Source: Streptomyces sp. MMG1121
GTDB taxonomy: Bacteria; Actinomycetota; Actinomycetes; Streptomycetales; Streptomycetaceae
Assembly (NCBI RefSeq): GCF_001280015.1
Contig: NZ_LGDV01000226.1
Location: 124,001 to 188,000 of the forward strand
Direction: 5' to 3'
DNA: 64,000 nucleotides
In this document: one piece after another, positions 17,065-26,141 of the stretch
Layout: every line of letters starts with the position of its first letter
How positions within the stretch are numbered: position 1 is the stretch's first letter
Notes under the pieces: model-generated
What the model saw: only the letters and a program-made list of their open reading frames with translations
Database searches by the model: none
What the model was told of the DNA's origin: nothing
Position numbers and translations under genes: made by a program

Positions 17065-18399
17065 CTAAAGCTCCGCCTTCCCCCCGCCCGTCAGTGCGTT
17101 CAGGTCGAAGACCTCGGCCATCCGCTCGAAGCCCCGGTCGCTGGGGTGGAGGTGGTCGCCGGAGTCGTAGTCGGGGCGCAGGCGGCGGGGGTCGTACGGG
17201 TCGCGGAGGGCCTTGTCGAAGTCGACCACTGCGTCGTAGACCGTGCCGGAGCGGATCTGGGCGTTGATCTGCCGGCGGACCGCCTCGCGCGCCGACGTGT
17301 AGCCACGGTGGCCCTTGAAGGGCGTCAGGGTGGCGCCGACGACCTTCAGGCCGCGGGCGTGGGCCTGTGCGACCAGGGTGCGCAGGCCGGTGATGATCTG
17401 GTTCGGGTCGGCGAGGCGGGGGTTGCGCAGGATGTCGTTGACGCCGAGGTCGATGACGACGACCTTGGCGTTCGTACGGGAGAGCGCGTCGCGGGCGAAG
17501 CGGCCGAGGCCGCTCTCGTTCTCGGCGGGGCGTCCGAGCCCGCTCGCGAGGACCTGGTTGCCGCTGATGCCCTCGTTCACGACGCTGTAGCGCGGCAGTC
17601 GCCGCCCCTCCCGCAGCGCGCTGCGCAGGCGGTCCGCGAGACGGTCCGGCCAGCGGTGGTTGGCGCCGGTGGTGGAGGTGATGCCGTCGGTGATGGAGTC
17701 GCCGAAGACGACGACCGTGCCGTCGGCCTCGTTGCCGAGTACGTCGAGGGCCGTCAAGTAGCGCCAGTACGGCGTCTGTTCGGTGTACGGCGTGCCGGTC
17801 GCGTCCTCGGTGCGGTCACCGGTGGCGACGTACGAGATCTGCCGGGCGTGCGGGTGGTAGGTGACCGGGCCCGAGGGAGTGGGGGTGTAGGTGGTGACCA
17901 GGACGTCGCTGTCGTCCGGCACGGCGAGGCGCGCGGCGTCGCTGACGACCTGTCCGCCGGCGGGTATGACCACGCTGGTGGCGCCGTCGAAGGTGAGGCG
18001 CCGCATCGTCCGCGGGTCGGCCGCGGCCGACCCGTTCCCGGTGGACAGCGCGATCGAGGCGTGGGTGAGCGTCAGCGGCGACTGGCCGTAGAGGTTGGAC
18101 AGCGTGATCCGGGCGGTCGTGCCGCCGGTGTTCGCGTGGACGACGTTGCGCACCGAGCGGCCCGCGAGGCCCGCGGTCTCGGTGCCGGGTTCGCCGCCGA
18201 CCGGGGAGGCGGCCCAGGCGCCCACCCAGGTGCCGGTCGAGGCGGGGGCGGCGGAGGAGTCGTGGCGGGGGCGGTTGTCGTCGGCGGTGGCGCGCGGGGT
18301 GCCCCCGTCGGCGGTCACCGTGCCGTAGATGACGGCGGACACCGCCACGACCAGCGCGATCAGCGCGGTCAGTACCGCATAACCACGACGCTTGGTCAC
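17065..18399 (-). CDS. Secreted SGNH/GDSL-family hydrolase
   Basis: A 444-residue exported esterase-fold protein. The N terminus (TKRRGYAVLTALIALVVAVSAVIYG) is a signal peptide or anchor, followed by a Thr/Ser/Asp linker. Residues about 55-200 form a beta-rich N-terminal domain (TWVGAWAASP...). The SGNH catalytic domain has block I VVVFGDSITDG, block II NEGISGNQVL, block III VVVIDLGVNDIL and block V DSGDHLHPSDRGFERMAE with the catalytic Asp and His. The substrate is unknown (acyl or acetyl ester on glycan or lipid). It starts at GTG 18399, with GAGGAG about 12 nt upstream. Confidence 0.9.
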   Translation of the reverse strand: MTKRRGYAVLTALIALVVAVSAVIYGTVTADGGTPRATADDNRPRHDSSAAPASTGTWVGAWAASPVGGEPGTETAGLAGRSVRNVVHANTGGTTARITLSNLYGQSPLTLTHASIALSTGNGSAAADPRTMRRLTFDGATSVVIPAGGQVVSDAARLAVPDDSDVLVTTYTPTPSGPVTYHPHARQISYVATGDRTEDATGTPYTEQTPYWRYLTALDVLGNEADGTVVVFGDSITDGITSTTGANHRWPDRLADRLRSALREGRRLPRYSVVNEGISGNQVLASGLGRPAENESGLGRFARDALSRTNAKVVVIDLGVNDILRNPRLADPNQIITGLRTLVAQAHARGLKVVGATLTPFKGHRGYTSAREAVRRQINAQIRSGTVYDAVVDFDKALRDPYDPRRLRPDYDSGDHLHPSDRGFERMAEVFDLNALTGGGKAEL

Positions 18400-18610
18400 G
18401 CTTGAGCTGGTCTCCTCGGGAAAGGGGAGCCTGGGGCTCCGGTCCGGCTGAGCCCATGATGCGTCATGGGCGGGGGAGAGCTGTCAGGGCCCTGCCCAGA
18501 ACCCCCCTCCTGACAGACGCCGGGAACTCTTGTTCCGTTCCGGGAGTCGGTCAGGAAGGGACAATTGTGTGCGGGATCGCCGCACGGGTGGACCGGAACG
18601 GGTGGAGCCG

Positions 18611-19939
18611 ATGGAAGCGACCGAGACCGAGTCGGAGACAGGGAACGTGCCGCAGCGAGGCGCGTCGTACCGCACCATGACGGCCTTCACCCCGGCCGAC
18701 GAGGAGCGTCGGCGCGGGGTGCGGCGGATGAAGCTCACGGCGACCGGACTGCTGCTGTTCGTGGCGCTGGTCTACGTCCTGGCCAAGCTCGCCGCGCACG
18801 AGGGCGCCGGCCCCTGGGCCGGTTATGTGGCCGCGGCGGCGGAGGCGGGCATGGTGGGCGCACTGGCCGACTGGTTCGCGGTCACCGCGCTCTTCCGGCA
18901 CCCCCTGGGCCTGCCCATCCCGCACACCGCGATCATCCCCACCAAGAAGGACCAGCTGGGCGTCTCGCTGGGCGAGTTCGTCGGCGAGAACTTCCTCTCC
19001 GAGGACGTCGTACGCCAGCGGCTGCGCGCCGTCGGCATCGGGAGCCGGCTGGGCGCGTGGCTGGCGGAGCCGGAGCACGCGGACCGGGTGACGGCGGAGC
19101 TGGCGACGGCGCTGCGCGGCGCGCTGACGGTCCTGCGGGACTCGGACGTGCAGGCGGTCGTGACCGAGGCCGTCACCCGGCGGGCGAACATCCAGGAGAT
19201 CGCCCCGGGTCTCGGCAAGATGCTGGAGGGAATCGTCGCCGACGGCGGGCACCGCCGGGTGGTGGACCTGGTGGTGACCCGCGCGCACGACTGGCTGGTG
19301 CTGCACCAGGGCGACGTGATGGTGGCCGTGGAGGGCGGCGCGCCCGGCTGGACCCCGAGATTCGTGGACCGGAAGGTCGGCGAGCGGGTCTACAAGGAAC
19401 TGCTGCGCTTCGTCACCGAGATGCGGGACATGCCCGGCCACCCGGCGCGCGGCGCCCTGGACCGCTTCCTGACCGACTTCGCCTCCGACCTGCAGTCGGA
19501 CACGGAGACGCGGGCGCGGGTGGAGCGGCTCAAGGGCGAGGTGCTGGGCCGTGGCGAGGTGCAGGACCTGATCGCGTCCGCCTGGACGGCCGTACGGTCG
19601 ATGATGGTGGCGGCGGCCGAGGACGAGCGCAGCGAGCTGCGGCTGCGGGTGCGGGCCGCGCTGCTGTCGCTGGGCACGCGGATGGCGACCGAGCCGAAGA
19701 CGCAGGAGAAGGTCGACAACTGGGTTCAGGGCGCGGCGGTGCACGTCGTGACGACGTACCGCAAGGAGATCACCTCGCTGATCACCGATACCGTGGCCGG
19801 CTGGGACGCCGAGCACACCACCCGGAAGATCGAGGCGCACATCGGCCGCGACCTGCAGTTCATCCGGATCAATGGCACGGTGGTGGGGTCGCTGGCGGGA
19901 CTGCTGATCTATGTGGTGACGCGGACGCTGGGGGCGTGA
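18611..19939 (+). CDS. DUF445 membrane-associated protein
   Basis: A 442-residue protein of the DUF445 (YjiN-like) family. Two membrane helices frame the protein: LTATGLLLFVALVYVLAKL near residues 43-62, followed by the conserved YVAAAAEAGMVGALADWFAVTALFRHPLGLPIPHTAIIP block, and a C-terminal helix (GTVVGSLAGLLIYVVTRTLGA). The long middle is helical and charged. The conserved DWFAVTALFRHP motif is intact. Function is not established in any species I know of. ATG 18611 follows a GGTGGAG stretch closely; GTG 18602 is an alternative. It is followed at 35 nt by the MFS gene on the same strand. Confidence 0.88.
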   Translation: MEATETESETGNVPQRGASYRTMTAFTPADEERRRGVRRMKLTATGLLLFVALVYVLAKLAAHEGAGPWAGYVAAAAEAGMVGALADWFAVTALFRHPLGLPIPHTAIIPTKKDQLGVSLGEFVGENFLSEDVVRQRLRAVGIGSRLGAWLAEPEHADRVTAELATALRGALTVLRDSDVQAVVTEAVTRRANIQEIAPGLGKMLEGIVADGGHRRVVDLVVTRAHDWLVLHQGDVMVAVEGGAPGWTPRFVDRKVGERVYKELLRFVTEMRDMPGHPARGALDRFLTDFASDLQSDTETRARVERLKGEVLGRGEVQDLIASAWTAVRSMMVAAAEDERSELRLRVRAALLSLGTRMATEPKTQEKVDNWVQGAAVHVVTTYRKEITSLITDTVAGWDAEHTTRKIEAHIGRDLQFIRINGTVVGSLAGLLIYVVTRTLGA

Positions 19940-19974
19940 TCGCTGTGCGGTGAGGCGGACGGAGGAGGGTGCCC

Positions 19975-21465
19975 ATGGCCACAGCCGAGGTGCCCTCGCC
20001 GCCGCCGTCGCCGCGGGCCGGCGGCGGCCGGATCATCACCACCGCCGTCCCCGCCCGGCTGGACCGGCTGCCCTGGTCCCGCTGGCACTGGACGATCGTG
20101 ATCGGTCTGGGAACGGTCTGGATCCTGGACGGCCTGGAGGTCACGATCGTCGGCAACATCGCCGGCCGTCTCGCCGAGCCGGGCAGCGGTGTCTCGATCA
20201 CCTCGGGCCAGATCACGGGTGTGGCCGCGGCGCTGTACGTGGCGGGCGCCTGCTCGGGCGCCCTCTTCTGGGGCCGCCTGACGGACCGCTACGGCCGCAA
20301 GAGACTCTTCATGATCACCCTGGCGGTGTATCTGGCGGCGACAGCCCTGACGGCCCTCTCCTGGGAGGCCTGGTGGTTCTTCCTGTTCCGCTTCCTGACC
20401 GGCTTCGGCATCGGCGGCGAGTACGCGGCGATCAACTCCGCGATCGACGAGCTGATCCCGGCGCAGTACCGCGGCCGGGTGGACCTGATCATCAACGGCA
20501 GCTTCTGGCTGGGCGCGGTGGGCGGCTCCCTGCTCTCGATCGTCGCGCTGAACACGAACCTCCTCCCGAAGGACATCGGCTGGCGCCTGACCTTCGCCCT
20601 GGGCGCGGTCCTGGCCCTGGTGATCCTGCTGGTACGACGGCACGTCCCGGAAAGCCCGCGCTGGCTGCTGATCCACGGCAGGGAGCGGGAGGCGGAGGAG
20701 ATCGTCTGCGGCATCGAGCGGCGGATCGAGGCGGAGCGGGGCGTACGACTGCCCGAGCCGCAGGTCACGCTGGAGATCCGCCAGCGGGAGAGCGTGACGT
20801 TCGGGGAGATCGCGCGCACGGTCTTCGGCCGCTACCGCAGACGGGCGGTGCTCGGCTTCTCCCTCTTCATCGGCCAGGCGTTCCTGTACAACGCCATCAC
20901 CTTCGGCTTCGGCGCGATCCTGACCAGGTTCTTCGCCGTGCCCGCCGACCGCACGGGCTACTACTTCGCGGTGATCGCGGTGGGCAACCTGTGCGGCCCG
21001 CTGCTGCTGGGCAAGCTCTTCGACACGGTCGGCCGCCGAGTCATGATCTCCTCGACGTATCTGCTCTCGGGCGTGCTGCTGTTCGGCACGGCGTGGCTGT
21101 TCGGCCGGGGTGTGCTGAACGCGGGCACGCTGACGGCGTGCTGGTGCGCGGTGCTGTTCTTCGCGTCGGCGGGCGCGTCGAGCGCCTATCTGACGGTGTC
21201 GGAGATCTTCCCGATGGAGACGCGCGCGATGTCGATCGCCTTCTTCTACGCCCTCGGTACGGCGGCCGGCGGCATCAGCGGCCCGCTCCTCTTCGCCGAC
21301 CTCACGGGCACGGGCAAGGCGGGTGACACGGCCCTGGCGTTCTCGATCGGCGCGACGCTGATGTGCGTGGCGGGCCTGGTGGCCGCCTTCCTGGCGGTAC
21401 CGGCCGAACGCCGCTCCCTGGAGGACATCGCCCGCCCGCTGACGGCGGTGCCGGACGAGCCGTAA
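19975..21465 (+). CDS. MFS transporter, sugar/general-substrate porter type
   Basis: A 496-residue twelve-helix permease. Helix 1 carries WILDGLEVTIVGNIAG, an acidic variant seen in the general substrate group. The loop 2-3 motif is GRLTDRYGRKRLFMIT, the TM4-5 motif is FGIGGEYAAINSAIDELIPAQYRGRVD, the mid-protein PESPRWLLIHGREREAEEI is the sugar-porter signature, and a second-half SEIFPMETRAMSIAFFYALGT is present. Substrate unknown. GGAGGAGG lies just upstream of ATG 19975. It may form an operon with the DUF445 gene. Confidence 0.9.
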   Translation: MATAEVPSPPPSPRAGGGRIITTAVPARLDRLPWSRWHWTIVIGLGTVWILDGLEVTIVGNIAGRLAEPGSGVSITSGQITGVAAALYVAGACSGALFWGRLTDRYGRKRLFMITLAVYLAATALTALSWEAWWFFLFRFLTGFGIGGEYAAINSAIDELIPAQYRGRVDLIINGSFWLGAVGGSLLSIVALNTNLLPKDIGWRLTFALGAVLALVILLVRRHVPESPRWLLIHGREREAEEIVCGIERRIEAERGVRLPEPQVTLEIRQRESVTFGEIARTVFGRYRRRAVLGFSLFIGQAFLYNAITFGFGAILTRFFAVPADRTGYYFAVIAVGNLCGPLLLGKLFDTVGRRVMISSTYLLSGVLLFGTAWLFGRGVLNAGTLTACWCAVLFFASAGASSAYLTVSEIFPMETRAMSIAFFYALGTAAGGISGPLLFADLTGTGKAGDTALAFSIGATLMCVAGLVAAFLAVPAERRSLEDIARPLTAVPDEP

Positions 21466-21469
21466 CGGC

Positions 21470-21919
21470 TCACGCTCCCGTGGTGGAACCGGGCCGCACG
21501 ATCATCAGCACGGTCACGGCGGCCCACAGCAGATTGAAGACCCCGGTGACCATGGCCAGCCGGACGGTCTGCGCGGCCGTACCGCGCCCCTCCACGAGCG
21601 CGGTCTGTCCCGGCAGCACGAGTGCGCCGAGGACGACGGCGGCGAGGGCGGTCAGCACGATCGACGCGATCAGCCAGCCAGTGCCGAGCACGCCCATCTG
21701 GTTCGCGGTGGCGAACCCGAAGACCGGGACGACGACGCCGACGACGGCGTACACACGGCAGATCCGGTGGAGCAGGCTCAGCGTTCCGGCGGCGCCCTCG
21801 TCCCCCGGCGCGGCGAGCACCCGGCGCGCGGCGGGCGGAAAGAGGCTGGCGGCTACGGTCACGGGTCCGACGGCGACTATGGCGGCGAGGACGTGGACGG
21901 CGAGGAGGAACTTGGTCAC
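21470..21919 (-). CDS. DUF2269-like four-helix membrane protein
   Basis: A 149-residue membrane protein with four hydrophobic segments: TKFLLAVHVLAAIVAVGPVTVAASLF, ICRVYAVVGVVVPVFGFATA, IASIVLTALAAVVLGALVLP and MVTGVFNLLWAAVTVLMIV. The lone His in LAVHVLAA and the overall layout agree with the DUF2269 family. GTG 21919 has no convincing Shine-Dalgarno sequence, so the leader may be very short or the true start different. It is convergent with the MFS gene (4 nt between stops) and divergent from the GlxA-type regulator. Confidence 0.75.
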   Translation of the reverse strand: MTKFLLAVHVLAAIVAVGPVTVAASLFPPAARRVLAAPGDEGAAGTLSLLHRICRVYAVVGVVVPVFGFATANQMGVLGTGWLIASIVLTALAAVVLGALVLPGQTALVEGRGTAAQTVRLAMVTGVFNLLWAAVTVLMIVRPGSTTGA

Positions 21920-22132
21920 GGAGGAGACGGTAAGGAGCGGGAGAGGGCGACGAGAAGTGGCGAGAGTGCCAGGAATCAACGGATTCTCGCCAGAGGGAGT
22001 GAGGGAACGTTGTGCACTATCCCTTCCTCGCGATGTCGGCCGTCGGCCGTCGGCCCTTCGCCCTTGGCCGCTGACCGTTGGTCTGTGTCGGCGGCCGTTG
22101 GCGCGAACCCGTCGGAGATCTAGGATCTGGCC

Positions 22133-23122
22133 ATGCATACGGTGGCCGTACTGGCGCTGGACGGAGTCATCCCGTTCGACCTCTCCGCCCCCATCGACAC
22201 CTTCGGCCGGGCCCGGCTGCCCGACGGCCGGGTGCCGTACCGGGTGCGGGTGTGCTCGGTGGGGGAGGAGGTGAGCGCGGGCGCGTTCACGGTACGGGCG
22301 CCCTACGGGCTGGAAGCACTGGCGGAGGCCGACACGATCATCCTGCCGGGCGTGGCGGAGCCGCCGGAGGAGCTGCCGCCGGGGGTGGCGGAGGGCTTGC
22401 GCACGGCGGCGGCGAACGGCACCCGGATCGCGTCGATCTGCGTGGGCGCGTTCCTGTTCGCGGCGACGGGCCTGCTGGACGGACTACGGGCGACGACGCA
22501 CTGGTACGCGGCCGCCCGGCTGGCGGAGCTGCACCCGAGGGTGACCGTCGACCCGAACGTCCTCTACGTGGACAACGGCCAGTTCCTGACCTCGGCGGGC
22601 GCGGCGGCCGCGCTGGACATGTGCCTGCACATGATCCGCAGGGACTTCGGCTCGGCCGTCGCCGCGCACGCGGCCCGGTCGTCCGTGATGCCGCTGGAAC
22701 GGGAGGGCGGCCAGGCCCAGTTCATCGTCCACGACCTGCCCCCGGCGCCGGCCGGGGCGACCCTGGAGCCGTTGCTGCACTGGCTGGAGGACCACTGTGA
22801 CCGCGATCTGCCGCTGGAGGAGATCGCGGCCAAGGCGGGCATGAGCACCCGCACCCTCAACCGCCGCTTCCGCGAACAGACGGGTACGACCCCGCTGCAG
22901 TGGCTGCACCGCGCCCGGGTACGGCGGGCCCAGCATCTGCTGGAGACGACTCCGTACCCGGTGGAACGCATCGCGGTCCAGACGGGCTTCGGCTCCCCGA
23001 CGGCCTTCCGCGAACGCTTCCGGAGGGTGGTGGGCACGAGCCCGCAGGCGTATCGGAGGTCGTTCGGAGCGGGGCGGGGCGACGGGATCCAGGCACGGGA
23101 ACCGGGCACGGGATCCAGGTGA
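22133..23122 (+). CDS. GlxA-family AraC-type transcriptional regulator
   Basis: A 329-residue regulator with two domains. Residues 1-180 are a DJ-1/PfpI-like glutaminase-fold sensor; the nucleophile-elbow position is RIASICVGAFLFA with Cys near 103. Residues 210-310 are an AraC-type double HTH: LPLEEIAAKAGMSTRTLNRRFREQTGTTPLQWLHRARVRRAQHLLE and VERIAVQTGFGSPTAFRERFRRVVGTSPQAYRRSF. Such proteins usually sense a metabolite and activate a neighbouring gene. The neighbours here (a DUF2269 protein and an L7/L12-like small protein) do not reveal its target. Confidence 0.93.
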   Translation: MHTVAVLALDGVIPFDLSAPIDTFGRARLPDGRVPYRVRVCSVGEEVSAGAFTVRAPYGLEALAEADTIILPGVAEPPEELPPGVAEGLRTAAANGTRIASICVGAFLFAATGLLDGLRATTHWYAAARLAELHPRVTVDPNVLYVDNGQFLTSAGAAAALDMCLHMIRRDFGSAVAAHAARSSVMPLEREGGQAQFIVHDLPPAPAGATLEPLLHWLEDHCDRDLPLEEIAAKAGMSTRTLNRRFREQTGTTPLQWLHRARVRRAQHLLETTPYPVERIAVQTGFGSPTAFRERFRRVVGTSPQAYRRSFGAGRGDGIQAREPGTGSR

Positions 23123-23128
23123 CGGGAC

Positions 23129-23407
23129 CTAGCCGAGGCGGTCGACGGCCTCCTTGGCCTCCCGCAGGCCGGCACCCGTGCTCTCCCGGTACACCTTGAT
23201 CGCGTGGATCTTCTTCCCCTCGCGCACGAGCGCGGCCACCTCGTCCATCCGCGGATGCTCCTCGCGCAGGTCCAGGTGCTTCATGAGCAGGTCGAGTTTG
23301 CGCTCGACACGCGCGAGGCGCCGGTCGGTCCGTACGAGCCGGCCTTCGGCGCTGAGGATGCCACCGATCACGGCCAGGGTCAGTGCGAGAGAACCCACTA
23401 TGTCCAT
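23129..23407 (-). CDS. Small membrane-anchored protein with ribosomal L7/L12 C-terminal-like domain
   Basis: A 92-residue protein. The first 20 residues (MDIVGSLALTLAVIGGILSA) are one membrane helix and a charged coiled-coil stretch follows (LVRTDRRLARVERKLDLLMKHL). The C-terminal 35 residues (LVREGKKIHAIKVYRESTGAGLREAKEAVDRLG) match the factor-binding C-terminal fold of L7/L12, including the KIHAIKVYRE-GLREAKEAV pattern. It is not the ribosomal protein itself, lacking the N-terminal dimerisation domain. Role unknown; such hybrids are common in Streptomyces. Confidence 0.85.
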   Translation of the reverse strand: MDIVGSLALTLAVIGGILSAEGRLVRTDRRLARVERKLDLLMKHLDLREEHPRMDEVAALVREGKKIHAIKVYRESTGAGLREAKEAVDRLG

Positions 23408-23469
23408 GACAGTGATCTTAGAAGTGCCAGGTCGGCCAGCTCGGCCAGGTCGGGCCTGGTTCGGCCCGG

Positions 23470-23772
23470 CTAGGCCTTGCGGTCGGCGACGGCCCAGGAG
23501 GCGAGGGCCACGGCACCGGCGACACCGAAGACGGACGGCCAGGCGCCGATCTTCTTCGCCAGCGGGTGGGACCCGGCGAACGCGGCGACGTACGCGGCAC
23601 CCAGCGCGCCCGCGGCCTTCCCGCCGGCCTGCTTGCGCCACTGCTGAGCGGCGGCGACCCCGGCAACGGCCAGCACGGCCCCGCCCAGCGGCCGCTTCTT
23701 GGTCCACCGGGCGACCCCGTACCCACCGACGAGCCCGCCGGCGGCGACGACCGCACTGGGAACCTTGGCCAT
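23470..23772 (-). CDS. Small hypothetical membrane protein
   Basis: A 100-residue Ala/Gly-rich protein with two or three hydrophobic stretches (SAVVAAGGLVGGYGVA, GGAVLAVAGVAAAQ, VFGVAGAVALASWAVA), each ended by basic residues (RWTKKRP, WRKQAGGK, ADRKA). GGAGG precedes ATG 23772 by 5 nt. It has no recognised domain. Its leader contains a 14-bp tandem repeat. Being on the same strand as the L7/L12-like gene 60 bp downstream, it may share a transcript with it. Confidence 0.7.
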   Translation of the reverse strand: MAKVPSAVVAAGGLVGGYGVARWTKKRPLGGAVLAVAGVAAAQQWRKQAGGKAAGALGAAYVAAFAGSHPLAKKIGAWPSVFGVAGAVALASWAVADRKA

Positions 23773-23786
23773 GACTGCCTCCTGTG

Positions 23787-23822
23787 TTGTCTGGTGCCTT
23801 TTGTCTGGTGCCTTTTGTCTGG
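23787..23822. repeat. 14-bp tandem repeat upstream of the small membrane protein gene
   Basis: Unit TTGTCTGGTGCCTT occurs twice perfectly plus a partial third copy (TTGTCTGG). It starts 15 nt ahead of the 23772 ATG, so it lies in the leader or promoter. Confidence 0.9.
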
Positions 23823-23942
23823 GGTCGAGGCTAACGAGGGGCCGCGGGGCGCCGCGCACCAGCCCCGAGCGGACCGCTCGCCGTTCGCCGGGCCATGGCA
23901 TCCTGCCTCGGAGCTGACCCCGACCCCCGGCGGTGAACCTCC

Positions 23943-24740
23943 GTGAACCAGGACGTGTGTGACGTGGACCTGGACCAGGCCCTGACGGTCGCGACCGAGC
24001 TGGCCGCCTGGGCAGCGGAGGCGATCCGTCGCCCGCACGGCGGCGGGGTACGCGAGAAGGCGGGCCCGGCGGACATCGTCACGCGGACGGACGAGGCGAT
24101 CGAGACGCACGTCCGCTCGGTACTGCGGGCGGCCTTCCCGGCGCACGGCGTGGAGGGCGAGGAGTACGGCGTCGTGGAACCGGCCGGGCCGCACGCCCCG
24201 CACTGGGTCGTGGACCCGGTGGACGGCACCACGAACTACGCCCACGGCATCGGCTGGTGCTCGTTCTCCCTGGGCCTGGTGGCCGCCGACGGCACCCCGT
24301 TGCTCGGCCTGGTGGCCGACCCGTGGCGAGGCGAGACCTTCACGGCGATCCGGGGAAGGGGCGCCGAGCTGAACGGCACGCGGATCCAGGCGGCCACCCA
24401 CACCACCCTCACCGGCCACGTCTTCCTGACGGAATGGGCGGCCCACGCCCACTGGCCCGGCCTGGACACCCTTCTGACCGCCCTGTCCCGCCGCCACTGC
24501 ACGGCCCGCGTGCTGGGCTCCACGGCCCTCTCCCTGGCCCAGGTGGCCGCAGGCCGGGCCACCGCGGCGGCCATCGGCGAATTCCACGCGGTGGACGGCT
24601 TGCCGGCCTACCTGATCGCGGTGGAGGCGGGGGCGGTGGCCCTCCCGGAGGTTCCGGTCTACGACGAGCCGTTGCTGTTGTCTGCGCCGGGGGTGGCGGG
24701 GGAGGTGGCGGGGCTGTGGCGTGCGAGCCGTAGCCTCTGA
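23943..24740 (+). CDS. Inositol monophosphatase-family phosphatase
   Basis: A 265-residue Mg-dependent sugar phosphatase fold. Metal-binding motifs are EGEEYG (Glu near 80), VVDPVDGTTNYAHG (about 95-108) and the C-terminal EFHAVDGLPAYLIAVEAGA. The last differs from the usual WDxAAG by having HAVDGLPAY, with the Asp kept. Substrates in the family include inositol-1-phosphate, histidinol phosphate, fructose-1,6-bisphosphate and PAP; the sequence alone does not choose. GTG 23943 is the first in-frame start. It stands alone. Confidence 0.88.
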   Translation: MNQDVCDVDLDQALTVATELAAWAAEAIRRPHGGGVREKAGPADIVTRTDEAIETHVRSVLRAAFPAHGVEGEEYGVVEPAGPHAPHWVVDPVDGTTNYAHGIGWCSFSLGLVAADGTPLLGLVADPWRGETFTAIRGRGAELNGTRIQAATHTTLTGHVFLTEWAAHAHWPGLDTLLTALSRRHCTARVLGSTALSLAQVAAGRATAAAIGEFHAVDGLPAYLIAVEAGAVALPEVPVYDEPLLLSAPGVAGEVAGLWRASRSL

Positions 24741-24917
24741 GGCGCCCTGAATGACGACCGACCCGACCGGGCCCACTCCTCCGTCGGCCCATCGGTCAAC
24801 CTCGGAGCGGACGCGCCCTTTGCCCGGCTCGCAGAAGCACGACACTGGCGCAGAAGCGGGCGGCCTCACGGCGCGCTCACGGCAGACGGCAACTCGTCCT
24901 CTGAGGCCGACTGGTCA

Positions 24918-26090
24918 TCACGCCAGCGACTTGCTCACGGCGTCGACAAGCGACTGTGCGCGAACGTCGCCGGATCCCCCGATGATGTGGTTCACCACGT
25001 ACCCGAAAGCGACGCCGTGATCGGGGTCGGCGAAACCGAGCGACCCGCCTCGACCGGTGTGTCCGAAGGCGCTCGGGCCGGTCATGGGATTGTTCTCGGT
25101 CTGCAGCATGTACCCGGAGCTGAATCGGCTGGGTATCAGCATCACTTGGTCCCTTCCACGAGCCTGTTCCGTGGTCGCTGCCGTCAGGGTCTCCGGCGTG
25201 AAAAGGCGTATGCCGTCGACCTCCCCGATCAGTGCGGCGTACATGCGTGCCAACGCCCGTGCGGTGCCGATGCCGTTCGATGCAGGAAGCTCTGCGGCCT
25301 GTACCTCGGGCGAGTTGAAGTCGATCTCGGCCGGGTCCGTGACGGCGTACGCCCTGTTGCTCAGAGAGTCGGGATCGCGCCAGGCAGCCACCTGCTCGCG
25401 GAGATCATCGGGGATCGACTCGGGAGGCAGAGCGGTGAGGTCGACGTCCGGCTTCCGATACACCATGCGGCTGACCCGGTCGCGTTCAGTCGTCGGCAAC
25501 CCGATGAAGAAGTCCAGCCCGAGCGGTGCGGCGATCTCGTCCGCGAAGAAACGGCCCGGTGTTCGGCCGGACACACGACGGATCAGCTCACCGACCAGCC
25601 AGCCCCAGGTCCGGCCGTGATAGCCGTGTGCGGTTCCCGGAGCCCACACAGGGCGCTGAGCCGCAAGGGCGTCAGCGATCGGATGCCAGGCCAACGCCTC
25701 GGTCAACAGCACCGGCTGGTCCAGAGTGACCAGGCCTGCCTGATGCGACAGGAGCCCCCGCACCGGAACCTCCGCTTTGCCGTTCGCAGCGAACTCCGGC
25801 CAGTATTCGGCCACTGGAGCATCCAGGTCCAACGCGCCGCGTTGGACCAGCAGATGAGCAGCTGCCGCAGCCGCTCCCTTCGTCGCCGAGTACACCAGTT
25901 GAAGGGTGTCCTCCGCCCATGGACGATCGGTGTCCGGATCGGCGACCCCGCCCCAAAGGTCCACCACCGGCCGACCGTCCCGGTACACGCATACCGCCGC
26001 GCCGATGTCCCCGCGCCGGGAGAAGTTCTCCGCGAAGGCCTCGCGCACGCTCTCGAATCCGGCCGCGACTTCACCCTCGATCGTCGTCAT
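24918..26090 (-). CDS. Serine hydrolase of the beta-lactamase/EstB family
   Basis: A 390-residue cytoplasmic-type class C beta-lactamase-fold esterase. The nucleophile is in LVYSATKGAAA (SxxK, Ser about residue 69), the Tyr motif is HGYHGRTWGWL (YHG in place of YxN), and the third box is GHTGRGGSLGFADPD. There is no signal peptide. The WGWLVGELIRRVSGRTPGRFF and SNGIGTARALARMYAAL blocks are typical of EstB-like esterases, so ester or lactone hydrolysis is more likely than beta-lactam resistance. It is the first gene of the lower-GC accessory block, and the XRE-TPR gene lies 51 bp upstream on the same strand. Confidence 0.88.
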   Translation of the reverse strand: MTTIEGEVAAGFESVREAFAENFSRRGDIGAAVCVYRDGRPVVDLWGGVADPDTDRPWAEDTLQLVYSATKGAAAAAAHLLVQRGALDLDAPVAEYWPEFAANGKAEVPVRGLLSHQAGLVTLDQPVLLTEALAWHPIADALAAQRPVWAPGTAHGYHGRTWGWLVGELIRRVSGRTPGRFFADEIAAPLGLDFFIGLPTTERDRVSRMVYRKPDVDLTALPPESIPDDLREQVAAWRDPDSLSNRAYAVTDPAEIDFNSPEVQAAELPASNGIGTARALARMYAALIGEVDGIRLFTPETLTAATTEQARGRDQVMLIPSRFSSGYMLQTENNPMTGPSAFGHTGRGGSLGFADPDHGVAFGYVVNHIIGGSGDVRAQSLVDAVSKSLA

Positions 26091-26141
26091 GGGCTCATCC
26101 TGGCACTTCGACCGCCGACTCGACCGATGAGGCAGCGCCTC

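Noticed and set aside
24741..24917. Small gene in the gap between the IMPase and the EstB-like hydrolase
   Set aside because: Short open frames here lack an RBS and coding bias, and no known small protein was recognised.
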